IMG/VR virus record: IMGVR_UViG_3300033052_000032
Span: 1 to 46,046 of that record
Reading direction: 5' to 3' (one strand)
From: a virus
DNA: 46,046 bases
Of the stretch, positions 38,789 to 45,899 are shown one piece after another. The first letter of the stretch is position 1; every line of letters begins with the position of its first letter. Position numbers and translations under genes: made by a program. Below the pieces are notes generated by a model. The model saw only the letters and a list, made by a program, of their open reading frames with translations, did not search any database and had not been told where the DNA came from.

Positions 38789-39270
38789 CTGAGTACTTCA
38801 ACGACCCCGCAGCCCGTGCAGGTTTCCACGCGCAGGCAATCGCCACCATGGGCGAATGCCCGGCGTGGGACGCGGCAATCACGGCGTTCGTGACTACCGA
38901 CATTGTCGCCCGCGCTCACCAAGAATTTGGTCCCCTTAAGCGGGCGCGCAACGATAGCGATCTCGAGAAGGACGAACTCGACCAGAAGCACGGCAAAGGC
39001 TGGCACAATCTGCCCGAGCATCAGGCGACGTGGGAGCGCCTGTGTGCGGCGGGTGCATCCTACGACGATGCGATAAGCGAGCGCTACTATAGCCCAATGT
39101 GGGAGGCGCAGCGTCGGCTTGTACTGACCCCGGCGCCTACGCTCGCCGCGCTGGTCGTCAAAGCAGCCGTCATGGAGTGGCACGAAGTCTGGAACGACAG
39201 CGCCATCGAACAGGACGGCGCCGAGCTGCTTGAAGTCGAAGCGCGTCGCCTGACCGGGGCTGGGGCATGA
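38785..39270 (+). CDS. Early protein 4, hypothetical
   Basis: A 161-residue protein starting at 38785 (ATGA overlap). It is helical and Trp-rich (HGKGWHNLPEHQATWERLCA, then YYSPMWEAQRRLVLTPAPTL and VMEWHEVWNDSAIEQDGAEL). No family recognised. It ends in the start of the multi-HTH regulator gene and is translationally coupled to it. Confidence 0.6.
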   Translation: MTEYFNDPAARAGFHAQAIATMGECPAWDAAITAFVTTDIVARAHQEFGPLKRARNDSDLEKDELDQKHGKGWHNLPEHQATWERLCAAGASYDDAISERYYSPMWEAQRRLVLTPAPTLAALVVKAAVMEWHEVWNDSAIEQDGAELLEVEARRLTGAGA

Positions 39271-40376
39271 GCGCCCGCGGCTACATGTCGCCGCGGCGGC
39301 TTGCCGAGATGACGGCCGCACTCCGGACTGGCGACAGTTTCGTCAAGATCGCCGCCGACAACGATATGTCGGTGCCCAGCGTCCGCCGCTGGCTTCAGCC
39401 GGTGATCGACCTCCTGACCGAGCATGGCCGCGAACCGCGATGGATAGCGAAGGTTGCTGGGCATCGGGCACCGATCACTGCTGACCAAAAGGCTGAGATC
39501 AAGCAGCGCCTGACGACGGCGCTTAGCATTCGCCAGATCGCCCAAGCGATGAACCTCGACAAGAGCACGGTGACGAAGATCGCCAAGCCGCTGATCGCGG
39601 CCATGCGTGAGGCCGGCAGCCTTGGGCTTTGCGAGTGCGGGCAGGATCGGTTCCATCAACGGATTTGTTCCAGAACGGCAGGCACCGGCGCGACCGAAGA
39701 TCAGTTGCGCAAAAGGATCGAGGTCACCGCGGCAATCATGGCTGGCGACTCGTTTGCTGCGATAGCCGAGCGCTTCGGCATGGGTGGCCCGACCAGCGCC
39801 AGGCGCTACCTGCGCCACTTGACACCGGAGCAGCGCCGCCAGCGAAAGGTGATGGAAAGCGCTAGGAGTATCGGCGAGCAGCCGGAAAAGCGAGCCGCGG
39901 TGGTCGCCGCTATCCTTCGCGGAGAAACCTATTCCGCCATCGCCGATCGCTTGGGCATGAGCGCCAACGGGGTCGCGCGCTATCTGCGTTGGCTAACGCC
40001 GGAGCAGCGCGAGCGCCGCAAGGCGCTGGAGCGTGACCGGACGTGCGGGACAGCGGAGCCTGCGCTTCGTCCATTCATCGACGCGACCTATTCCCAGATC
40101 GCGGCGGCAATGCCGCGGTGGCTCAGCGAGGCCGCCCGCGATGACGCGATCAGCGACATGTATTTGGCGCACCTTGAGGGCGCAGTTTCGATGTCGGACG
40201 TCGCCGCCGAAGCAAGGCGCTTCGCCAGCCGCACGGTCGCCGCTTTCGAGAGCAAGTTCGGCCCGCGTTCGCTGGACGAGAAGCTGTTCGATGACGGCGA
40301 CACGACCCTGAAAGACACGCTGGTCGATCCGGCCGCGCTCGAAGCTTTCGACTACATTTTCGAGGAGGCACTATGA
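39267..40376 (+). CDS. Multi-HTH regulator with sigma factor-like C-terminus
   Basis: A 369-residue protein with four helix-turn-helix-like units: residues 24-43 (SFVKIAADNDMSVPSVRRWL), 87-106 (SIRQIAQAMNLDKSTVTKIA), 162-182 (SFAAIAERFGMGGPTSARRY) and 221-240 (TYSAIADRLGMSANGVARYL). The last two, with LTPEQR(R/E)RRK tails, are clear duplicates. A C-x-C-x5-H-x3-C cluster lies at 122-134. The C-terminus (280-352) reads like sigma-70 region 2 plus linker: RDDAISDMYLAHLEG, then SLDEKLFDDGDTTLKDTL. That last motif is very similar to the SLD-x-x-x-x-x-D-G-x-x-x-L-x-D-x-L linker of sigma-70 proteins. If it binds core polymerase, its domain order is reversed relative to sigma. Start overlaps as ATGA. 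Confidence 0.7.
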   Translation: MSARGYMSPRRLAEMTAALRTGDSFVKIAADNDMSVPSVRRWLQPVIDLLTEHGREPRWIAKVAGHRAPITADQKAEIKQRLTTALSIRQIAQAMNLDKSTVTKIAKPLIAAMREAGSLGLCECGQDRFHQRICSRTAGTGATEDQLRKRIEVTAAIMAGDSFAAIAERFGMGGPTSARRYLRHLTPEQRRQRKVMESARSIGEQPEKRAAVVAAILRGETYSAIADRLGMSANGVARYLRWLTPEQRERRKALERDRTCGTAEPALRPFIDATYSQIAAAMPRWLSEAARDDAISDMYLAHLEGAVSMSDVAAEARRFASRTVAAFESKFGPRSLDEKLFDDGDTTLKDTLVDPAALEAFDYIFEEAL

Positions 40377-40591
40377 TGCACCTGGCATTCGAACAATCGC
40401 CGGTCGACGCGGCTTGGGCGGCGTTTGACGCCGCCGCGATCAGGCTGAACCGCATGTACGCGGAATGCTCGCCGGACTGGGACACCCCTGAGGAAACAAC
40501 GGCGCGGCGGGAATTGTCGATCGAGGTCGTCCGCCTCTGGAATGAATTTCGGACGCTGCTCGTCGGCCAAGACCCGAGGCCAGCAGCATGA
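40373..40591 (+). CDS. Early protein 6, hypothetical small
   Basis: A 72-residue protein; the ATGATG at 40373 offers two adjacent starts. It repeats the operon's common pattern, DAAWAAFDAAAIRLNRMYAE, followed by ARRELSIEVVRLWNEFRTLL, two helices that could form a hairpin. No known domain. It is the shortest member of the proposed helical family. Confidence 0.6.
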   Translation: MMHLAFEQSPVDAAWAAFDAAAIRLNRMYAECSPDWDTPEETTARRELSIEVVRLWNEFRTLLVGQDPRPAA

Positions 40592-41715
40592 CGCTCCCGT
40601 CGTTCATCAACAAGGGGCAGCCCAAGACCGCTTGGCCCGAATGGCTGCTGAAGCACGCCGTTGGCCGGCCGGATGAAAACGGCTCTTTTCTGATCCGCAC
40701 GAAGATCGGCAAGGATGAAGACCTGCGCGCGCGGGTCCATAAGGGCGCTATCGTCTTCGAGCGCAAGGGCGTCGCCTACACCCGACCCGACGCCGACGAC
40801 GCGCGTCGGTTCATCGCCGAACTGGAGGAGGCCGAGAAGCCGGACCCGAAGAATGCGCCGGTGGACGCCGCTCCCAAACCGTTCAAGATGCGGATCGTAT
40901 CTCCCCCGAAACCGAAGCCAGCGGGCCGCAAGTTCGCGGCGCCGAAAGGCAATCCGCCCTCTATCGAAATGCGCAACCCCGGCGAGCTGCGGATTGACGA
41001 CAGCTATCAGCGGTCGATCGACACCGGCCCCAGCCGGGCGCTCATCAACCGGATCGCGAGCGATTGGGACTGGCGCATGTGCTTGCCACTAGTCGTGTCG
41101 AAGCGCGACGACGGCTATTTCTATGTGATCGACGGGCAGCACCGGCTCGCCGCGTCGAAACTGCGCACCGACATTCCCTTTCTGCCGTGCTGCGTCTTCG
41201 TCTTCGAGAGCGTGGCCGAGGAGGCGAAGATGTTCGTCGCCATGAACCGCGCGCGTCGCGCGGTGAACCGGCTGGACGACTTCCACGCGGCGCAGGCCAG
41301 CGGCAACGAGGATGCGCTTGCGATCAAGGGGCTGATCGAAGCCGTCGGCTTCACGGTCAGCCGCAAGACTGGATCCGGCGCGTGGGCGCCCGGCGAGGTT
41401 GCATTCACCAGCGCGATCGGAAAGGCCCGCCGCCGCTATGGCGAGCGCGTTGTGATGACCGCGCTCGAAATCATGGCCGAGGCGTTCAAGGATGAGCGGC
41501 TTGTCGTCGGCTCCCCCGTCTTCACCGCCATCTGCGGGATGCTTGGCGATGCCGAGTTGAAACCAGACCGCGCGCGCCTGCTGGCGGGGGTCCGCACCCT
41601 CGATATGTCCGGCTGGGCCAGTCTGATTGCAGAATGCCGGGGTGGGACCGACCGGAACAAGCATATCCGCGACTTCCTGCTCGCTGCTTACAGCGATGCG
41701 CAGGTGGCGGCATGA
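40588..41715 (+). CDS. ParB-like domain protein (DGQHR type)
   Basis: A 375-residue protein. After an N-terminal domain (WPEWLLKHAVGRPDENGSFL) and a proline-rich linker (about residues 85-120), the central part is ParB/Spo0J-like. It has RIDDSYQRSIDT, PLVVSKRDDGYFYVIDGQHR and LAASK, where DGQHR (182-186) is the family's signature. The rest is helical (FVAMNRARRAVNRLDDFHAA). In phages such proteins may be nucleases, NTP-dependent DNA-binding factors or host modifiers; the family is broad. ATGA overlap at the start and end places it in the early operon. Confidence 0.75.
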   Translation: MTLPSFINKGQPKTAWPEWLLKHAVGRPDENGSFLIRTKIGKDEDLRARVHKGAIVFERKGVAYTRPDADDARRFIAELEEAEKPDPKNAPVDAAPKPFKMRIVSPPKPKPAGRKFAAPKGNPPSIEMRNPGELRIDDSYQRSIDTGPSRALINRIASDWDWRMCLPLVVSKRDDGYFYVIDGQHRLAASKLRTDIPFLPCCVFVFESVAEEAKMFVAMNRARRAVNRLDDFHAAQASGNEDALAIKGLIEAVGFTVSRKTGSGAWAPGEVAFTSAIGKARRRYGERVVMTALEIMAEAFKDERLVVGSPVFTAICGMLGDAELKPDRARLLAGVRTLDMSGWASLIAECRGGTDRNKHIRDFLLAAYSDAQVAA

Positions 41716-42008
41716 CCGACTTGCGACTGGAACGAGTAAACACTGCAAAGGGTCGCGGTCGCGACCCCATCCCGGCCGTCACCTTTCTCGGCGCTACGCA
41801 ATTTGGCGGTTTGACCTTCGTCGAGGAAGTGGAATCGCGCGTGTATAATAAGATCGACGGTCGTCGCTTCATTCGGCTTGGTCGCTTCAAATGCAGGTGT
41901 GGTGCCGAAACGGTTGCAGAGCTGCGCAATGTAAAGCGTGGTTTTACTACGTCGTGCGGCTGCATTCTGAAAGCGCATATGGCTTCTGCGTGGAGGTCCG
42001 CAACATGA
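41712..42008 (+). CDS. Zinc-ribbon early protein
   Basis: A 98-residue protein from the ATG at 41712 (ATGA overlap). The C-terminal half has RFKCRCGAETVAELRNVKRG followed by TTSCGC, two Cys pairs about 20 residues apart, a zinc ribbon seen in many small phage proteins. The N-terminal half is a strand-rich segment (GATQFGGLTFVEEVESRVYN). Probably nucleic-acid or protein binding. Function is not known. Confidence 0.65.
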   Translation: MTDLRLERVNTAKGRGRDPIPAVTFLGATQFGGLTFVEEVESRVYNKIDGRRFIRLGRFKCRCGAETVAELRNVKRGFTTSCGCILKAHMASAWRSAT

Positions 42009-42241
42009 CCTGCCGAGCCTGCGGACAACTCTGCTGCGACCATAGCGACGCCGAATATCAGGGCGTTGTGCTGACCCGCGCGGCCGCGCTTGTTCAGGCG
42101 CGCCAGATCGTGTCGGACAACCTCAACCCGACCAGCCACCGGGCCTGCAATTGCCGGGAACGCATCGCGGCTGGCGAGTGGGACCGAGAGCTATCGGTGC
42201 GATCGGTGATGACTGCGATGGGCTGGGGAGCCAGCGGATGA
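42005..42241 (+). CDS. Small Cys/His-rich early protein
   Basis: A 78-residue protein beginning MTCRACGQLCCDHSDAEYQG, with five Cys and a His within 20 residues, then RACNCRERIAAGEWDREL. It probably binds zinc. Start and stop are ATGA overlaps. No family assigned; it could be a regulator or an inhibitor of a host enzyme. Confidence 0.55.
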   Translation: MTCRACGQLCCDHSDAEYQGVVLTRAAALVQARQIVSDNLNPTSHRACNCRERIAAGEWDRELSVRSVMTAMGWGASG

Positions 42242-42561
42242 CCGACCTCTTCACCTATCCCCACGCGCCGGGCGCGCAGGACCGCGACACGTCGCGCGCG
42301 GCAGCGGCGGAAATCGCGCCGGAGACAGCGCTGTTGCGCGCCCGCGCGCTGGCGGTCGTCGAACGCTCGAACGGCCTCACCGCCGACGAGGTCGCGGGCA
42401 AGCTAGGGCTGTCCATCCTCTCGATCCGGCCGCGAATGACCGAGCTGTCACGGCTCGGCAAGGTCCGCGACAGCGGCCAGCGCCGGCCGAACGCGAGCGG
42501 TCGCAATGCGATCGTCTGGGCGCCGGTGTATCCGGCCGCCCTCAAGGGGCAGCGATCATGA
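42238..42561 (+). CDS. Winged-helix early protein
   Basis: A 107-residue protein with a winged helix-turn-helix: LLRARALAVVERSNGLTADE, then VAGKLGLSILSIRPRMTELS and RLGKVRDSGQRRPNASGRNA for the wing. Proteins with this layout and an ending like NAIVWAPV are common in phage replication and early regions. They probably bind DNA. Its targets are not visible. Confidence 0.7.
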   Translation: MTDLFTYPHAPGAQDRDTSRAAAAEIAPETALLRARALAVVERSNGLTADEVAGKLGLSILSIRPRMTELSRLGKVRDSGQRRPNASGRNAIVWAPVYPAALKGQRS

Positions 42562-42776
42562 CCGACGATGAAAAGGATGCGCTTGCGCTCAAGATCGCCC
42601 GGATGGCGGTCGAGGAGGTCGGCCCCGTCGAGGCGCCCGGCGTGCTCTGGCAAGCGCTGATCACCGCACATGTCACCTGCCATTCTCTCGAATCCGCTGT
42701 GGCCTGCATCGGAGCCGGACTGGAAAAGCTGAGGCACGATCTTGCGGAGTTTCAGGCCAAGAGGTCGATCCAATGA
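42558..42776 (+). CDS. Small helical early protein
   Basis: A 72-residue protein (DEKDALALKIARMAVEEVGP, then LESAVACIGAGLEKLRHDLA), mostly two or three helices. No domain recognised. It is held in the operon by ATGA overlaps on both sides. It may be a partner of the winged-helix protein upstream. Confidence 0.55.
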   Translation: MTDDEKDALALKIARMAVEEVGPVEAPGVLWQALITAHVTCHSLESAVACIGAGLEKLRHDLAEFQAKRSIQ

Positions 42777-43162
42777 GCGGCGGCGACTTCTGGGCGAAGT
42801 GCCCCGAGTGCGGAAACGTATGGTGCGTGGTCCGCCTGCCGATGCCGATCGAGGAGGCCGCGCGCGCCATGATCGCCGCCTTTTGTCCTGTCTGTGGCAA
42901 CGACAGCCCAACGACGGCGCCACCATCCTCAATCCCTCACGCTCAGCAGGAGAACGAAATGAGCGCCACCACGCGGCCCGCGGGGGCCTATATCTTGAAC
43001 AAGGCCGACCCGGCGAAGCCCCGGCGACAGCATCGCACCTTTGAAATCGCGGAAGGCGAGGCCCGACGCCTCGCCAGCCTTAATCCTGGTACCGAGTTCA
43101 TCATCAGCCAGGAGATCGCGCGCGTTGTTTCGGAGCCCGACAGTTATCCGGAGCCCCGATGA
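42773..43162 (+). CDS. C4 zinc-finger early protein
   Basis: A 129-residue protein with an N-terminal zinc ribbon, CPECGNVWCVVRLP and later FCPVCGNDSPTT. A flexible linker follows, then a domain PAGAYILNKADPAKPRRQHR, FEIAEGEARRLASLNPGTEF. The second part starts with an in-frame ATG preceded by GGAGAACGAA (about 42960). A shorter internal product of 68 residues is therefore possible. No function known. Confidence 0.6.
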   Translation: MSGGDFWAKCPECGNVWCVVRLPMPIEEAARAMIAAFCPVCGNDSPTTAPPSSIPHAQQENEMSATTRPAGAYILNKADPAKPRRQHRTFEIAEGEARRLASLNPGTEFIISQEIARVVSEPDSYPEPR

Positions 43163-43344
43163 TGGCGGACGACGTCGACATGGCAACCGAGCTTTCCCAA
43201 CAGCATCTAGACCACAGCTTGCGCGCCGCGCGCGCCGCTGTTCCGGCAGGCGCCCCCGGCGAGTGCAAGCAGTGCGGCGAGGACATGCCGCGGATGGTCG
43301 ACGGCCGGTGCGGATATTGCAGAGACGGAAGGAAGCCGAAATGA
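43159..43344 (+). CDS. TraR/DksA-type zinc-finger protein
   Basis: A 61-residue protein with ECKQCGEDMPRMVDGRCGYC, the four-Cys finger of the TraR/DksA family. The N-terminal helix (MATELSQQHLDHSLRAARAA) matches the short TraR form, which lacks the coiled coil of full-length DksA. TraR binds the secondary channel of RNA polymerase and changes promoter choice without ppGpp. In this early operon it could redirect host transcription, alongside the sigma-like protein. Confidence 0.75.
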   Translation: MMADDVDMATELSQQHLDHSLRAARAAVPAGAPGECKQCGEDMPRMVDGRCGYCRDGRKPK

Positions 43345-43535
43345 GCGAGGGGCAGGCCAGAGCCTTCAGAATTATGGCGGTCGGGTACGCGGTTTTGCGC
43401 GACTTGTCCGAATCGATCGGGCCGGAGGCCGTGCGAGCGATATTCTGTGACACGCTCACCGATGGCGACCTTGCCCGCACTCTCGGACGAGCGGCTTTGG
43501 CAGCGGTCGAGGCTACAGACGAGGCAAACATATGA
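43341..43535 (+). CDS. Small helical early protein
   Basis: A 64-residue protein (RAFRIMAVGYAVLRDLSESI, then VRAIFCDTLTDGDLARTLGR) with several helices. No family recognised. It overlaps both neighbours as ATGA. It lies between the TraR-like and AlpA-like genes, so a role in regulation or excision control is possible but not shown. Confidence 0.55.
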   Translation: MSEGQARAFRIMAVGYAVLRDLSESIGPEAVRAIFCDTLTDGDLARTLGRAALAAVEATDEANI

Positions 43536-43768
43536 AGGTGACCAAGGCGGAAGATACCAAGCCCGAGGTCGACTACGGCCTCGATGATCGCTTTTTGCCG
43601 CTCGATGCCGTGATGCAGATTGCTGGCCTCAAGAAGACGATGATCTATCGGAAGATGCGCGAGGGGACGTTCCCCAAGTCGTGTAAACCAGGCGGCTCGT
43701 CTACCCGGTGGAGCGAGCGCGAGGTGAAAGAGTGGAAAGAGCAGGTAATGGCCGAGCGCCAGAACTGA
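43532..43768 (+). CDS. AlpA-family DNA-binding protein, possible excisionase
   Basis: A 78-residue protein of the AlpA/MerR-like winged-helix family: FLPLDAVMQIAGLKKTMIYR, then KMREGTFPKSCKPGGSSTRW and EVKEWKEQVM. AlpA-type proteins often act as recombination directionality factors or activate integrase genes of P4-like elements. It is the last gene of the overlapped operon and the nearest DNA-binding protein to the integrase. Excision control is a reasonable inference. Lytic induction would then couple excision to early transcription. Confidence 0.75.
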   Translation: MKVTKAEDTKPEVDYGLDDRFLPLDAVMQIAGLKKTMIYRKMREGTFPKSCKPGGSSTRWSEREVKEWKEQVMAERQN

Positions 43769-43825
43769 CGGAGGTTGCCGAATCGGTGCGCACTGGCGCA
43801 GATTGATTGCTCAAGGGAGCACAAC

Positions 43826-44206
43826 ATGAACGAAAACAAGGCCTACCTTCTAACGGGCAGCAAGGGCATTGGCACCGGCAGCCATTTTTTCCGTTTCTGG
43901 ATGCCGTATCTGTTTCATCGCATCAGCCACCCGAAGCATAAGCACGCCTTCATCCCGCTCAATCGGAACTACAAGCCGCTTGGTCAGATGACGAAAGAGC
44001 ATGTCGACTATGACGCGCTCGCCATGTCCCATGGGGTCGTCTTCGCGCGCGATCCGATCAACTATCCTGGAATTTGGCATAACGTCGAGGGCGACCACTA
44101 CTGGCTCTATTCCGATGACCCTCGGACGCGCATGGACTATTTCAAGCGGCTTGAGACGCTGATGACCTATGACATCAGCGTCATGAAGCCGGACAGCCGA
44201 CGCTAG
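43826..44206 (+). CDS. Hypothetical protein convergent with the integrase
   Basis: A 126-residue protein from the ATG at 43826 (AGGGAGC upstream). It is aromatic- and His-rich (FFRFWMPYLFHRISHPKHKH, then WHNVEGDHYWLYSDDPRTRM) with GSKGIGTGSHF near the start. I do not recognise a family. Unlike the preceding 15 genes it is separated by a 57-nt gap, so it may have its own regulation. Its TAG overlaps the integrase TAG on the other strand (CTAG, 44203-44206). Confidence 0.6.
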   Translation: MNENKAYLLTGSKGIGTGSHFFRFWMPYLFHRISHPKHKHAFIPLNRNYKPLGQMTKEHVDYDALAMSHGVVFARDPINYPGIWHNVEGDHYWLYSDDPRTRMDYFKRLETLMTYDISVMKPDSRR

Positions 44207-45642
44207 GCATCGCCGAGCCTTTTGCGCGGCGCCTTCGGAGACGTGTCGGCCCAGCGGATCGGCTTGCCGATATGCGCGGCTGGCTCTTCGAGGCCCTCGG
44301 TGATTATGTCGCCCCACGCTTGCGCAATTTCCCGGCGCCGCGGCATATAGGCGGCGCGGTTATACGCCCCCTCAACCTTGTCCTTCGGCACATGCGCCAG
44401 CATCAGGTCGATAACGGCCCGGTCACCCTCCTGTCGATCCGGCCGCTCGTTCATGATCGTGGAGAAGGCCGCGCGGAAGCCATGCGGGACGTGGCGCTGA
44501 TAATAGCCGGCGCGGATCAGCAACGCGCGCAGCGTGTTTTCTGAAATCGGCCTGTGGACGTGGCGCTCGCTCGGGAACATCAAGCGATAGTGCCCGGTGA
44601 GCGGACGTAACGCGCGCAGCACTTCTACGGCTTGTGTCGACAGCGGAACTACATGGTCGCCGCCTTCCTCGGCCTTGCGATCAAGGTCACCCTTCATCCG
44701 GGCGGCCGGGATGCGCCATACCGGCTCATCGCCGTCGAGGCCCTCGATTTCCGACCATTCGGCATTCTGGATTTCGTTCGGCCTTACGGCCGTCAGCGCT
44801 AGAAGGCGGAGCGCGAACTTGGTCGCCGCGCGGCAACGTTCGTCGTCGCAGTCGCGGAGCATTTTGCGAACTACCTTGATCTGGTCTTCGTGCTTCTCGA
44901 TTCGGTCGATGATGGCTGGCTGCTTCTTCGAACGCGGAACGCGGGGCAGCGCCTTCGCCATGCTCGCGGCCGGGTTCGCCTTCGCGAGCCCGGCGGGGAT
45001 GGCATAGACATACACGTCGCTGATGCGCTGGCAGAGCCGATGCGCCGTCTCGATCGCGCCGCGCCGAACCACGGCGTTCAAGACCTCAAGCACCTTCGGG
45101 CTTTCGACCTCGGCGATCGGCAAATTGCCGATTGCGGGAAAGATATCCTTCTCCAGCGACTTGAGCACGTCACCAGCATGGACGATTGACCATCCGGCGT
45201 CCGGCCGGTCGATCCAGTTGGCAGCATCTCGAGCGTTCCATTTCCCGCCCTTCGCCTTCCGCCAGTCGCGGAACTTCGTCAGAGACCAGCCGCTCTTAAG
45301 CTCGAACCAGCGCTCGGCTACCAACTGGAAAGTGTTCTCGGTCGCGATCGCCTTTGCCTTCGTCGCGACGCGCTTCTCGACGGCGGGGTCTCGTCCTTCG
45401 CGGATCAGCGCCTTCGCCTCATCGCGCTTGGAGCGCGCCTCGATCAGCGACATGGCCGGGTACGATCCGAAGGTGAGCGTCTTCTGAGCGGGCTTGCCCC
45501 GGGCATTCTTCCCGAAGGTGTAATTCATTCGCCAGTGCTTTCCGCCCGCCTTCGTGACGTGCAGGAAAAGCTGGCCTGAGTCGGCGAGCTTGTAATCGGC
45601 GGCGAGGGGCTTCGCGGCCTTGATCTTGGCATCGGTGAGCAC
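44203..45642 (-). CDS. int: Prophage tyrosine integrase (P4-type)
   Basis: About 479 residues from a GTG at 45642 with GGAG 8-9 nt upstream; an ATG at 45660 would add six residues. The N-terminal DUF4102 arm-binding domain reads LTDAKIKAAKPLAADYKLAD, then TLTFGSYPAMSLIEARSKRD. The catalytic domain shows Arg in TAVRPNEIQNAEW, H-x-x-R in VPHGFRAAFSTI, and His and Tyr in LAHVPKDKVEGAYNRAAY. It integrates the prophage into the tRNA-Ser 3' end lying 170 bp upstream. It is longer than the left element's integrase and differs in sequence, so the two elements are not duplicates. Confidence 0.93.
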   Translation of the reverse strand: MLTDAKIKAAKPLAADYKLADSGQLFLHVTKAGGKHWRMNYTFGKNARGKPAQKTLTFGSYPAMSLIEARSKRDEAKALIREGRDPAVEKRVATKAKAIATENTFQLVAERWFELKSGWSLTKFRDWRKAKGGKWNARDAANWIDRPDAGWSIVHAGDVLKSLEKDIFPAIGNLPIAEVESPKVLEVLNAVVRRGAIETAHRLCQRISDVYVYAIPAGLAKANPAASMAKALPRVPRSKKQPAIIDRIEKHEDQIKVVRKMLRDCDDERCRAATKFALRLLALTAVRPNEIQNAEWSEIEGLDGDEPVWRIPAARMKGDLDRKAEEGGDHVVPLSTQAVEVLRALRPLTGHYRLMFPSERHVHRPISENTLRALLIRAGYYQRHVPHGFRAAFSTIMNERPDRQEGDRAVIDLMLAHVPKDKVEGAYNRAAYMPRRREIAQAWGDIITEGLEEPAAHIGKPIRWADTSPKAPRKRLGDA

Positions 45643-45653
45643 CGCGCATCTCC

Positions 45654-45806
45654 ATACCATGGATTCGCTGGTGCCATACCATGCGATATACCATGCCGAG
45701 GAGTGAACGCATAAGAACAACTGCGAACATCCTCCGTCACATCAAACCCCAGAAAACGCCGAAAAGCAAGGGTGAGTGAACGGATAAGAACGATTACGCA
45801 TGGTAT
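45654..45806. promoter_or_regulatory. Right arm-type integrase sites
   Basis: ATACCATG occurs at 45654-45661, 45676-45683 and 45688-45695, and in inverse orientation (CATGGTAT) at 45799-45806, immediately next to the core. The same octamer appears at the left end. The cluster also covers the integrase promoter region, so integrase could repress itself. Confidence 0.55.
45701..45791. repeat. 18-bp direct repeats between integrase and core
   Basis: GAGTGAACGCATAAGAAC at 45701-45718 and GAGTGAACGGATAAGAAC at 45774-45791 differ at one base and lie 73 bp apart. They fit a second class of binding site, for example for an excisionase such as the AlpA-like protein, or for integrase. Confidence 0.5.
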
Positions 45807-45808
45807 GA

Positions 45809-45823
45809 TGGCGGAGCGGGAGG
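45809..45823. repeat. Right attachment core inside the tRNA-Ser 3' end
   Basis: TGGCGGAGCGGGAGG, identical to 2902-2916. It forms the CCA end and acceptor strand of the tRNA, so integration keeps the tRNA intact. Confidence 0.75.
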
Positions 45824-45899
45824 GATTCGAACCCTCGATACGCTTTTGACGTATACTCACTTTCCAGGCGAGCGCCTTCGACCACTCGGCCACCGCTCC
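45809..45899 (-). tRNA. tRNA-Ser (anticodon GGA)
   Basis: The minus strand reads GGAGCGG at the 5' end, pairing with CCGCTCC before an encoded CCA. The anticodon loop is CTGGAAA with anticodon GGA, reading UCC and UCU codons. A long variable arm (about GTATACGTCAAAAGCGTATC) and T-loop GTTCGAATC fit a 91-nt class II tRNA-Ser. Its 3' end is the attachment site of the prophage. It is the only tRNA I see in the window. Confidence 0.96.

Larger units (their letters stand above)
2902..45823. mobile_element. Temperate podovirus-type prophage integrated at tRNA-Ser(GGA)
   Basis: The element is bounded by the 15-bp core copies, with ATACCATG-type arm sites just inside both ends. It contains integrase, cI and cro regulators, primase, both terminase subunits, portal, capsid, short-tail proteins, tailspike, transglycosylase, endolysin, holin and spanins. 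There is no sheath, tape measure or tail tube gene, so the virion should be short-tailed. The capsid module matches Bordetella phage BPP-1 families (Bbp16, Bbp17, Bbp19). I see no frameshift or transposon in essential genes, so it could be active. No DNA polymerase gene is visible, so it should use host polymerase. Confidence 0.85.
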
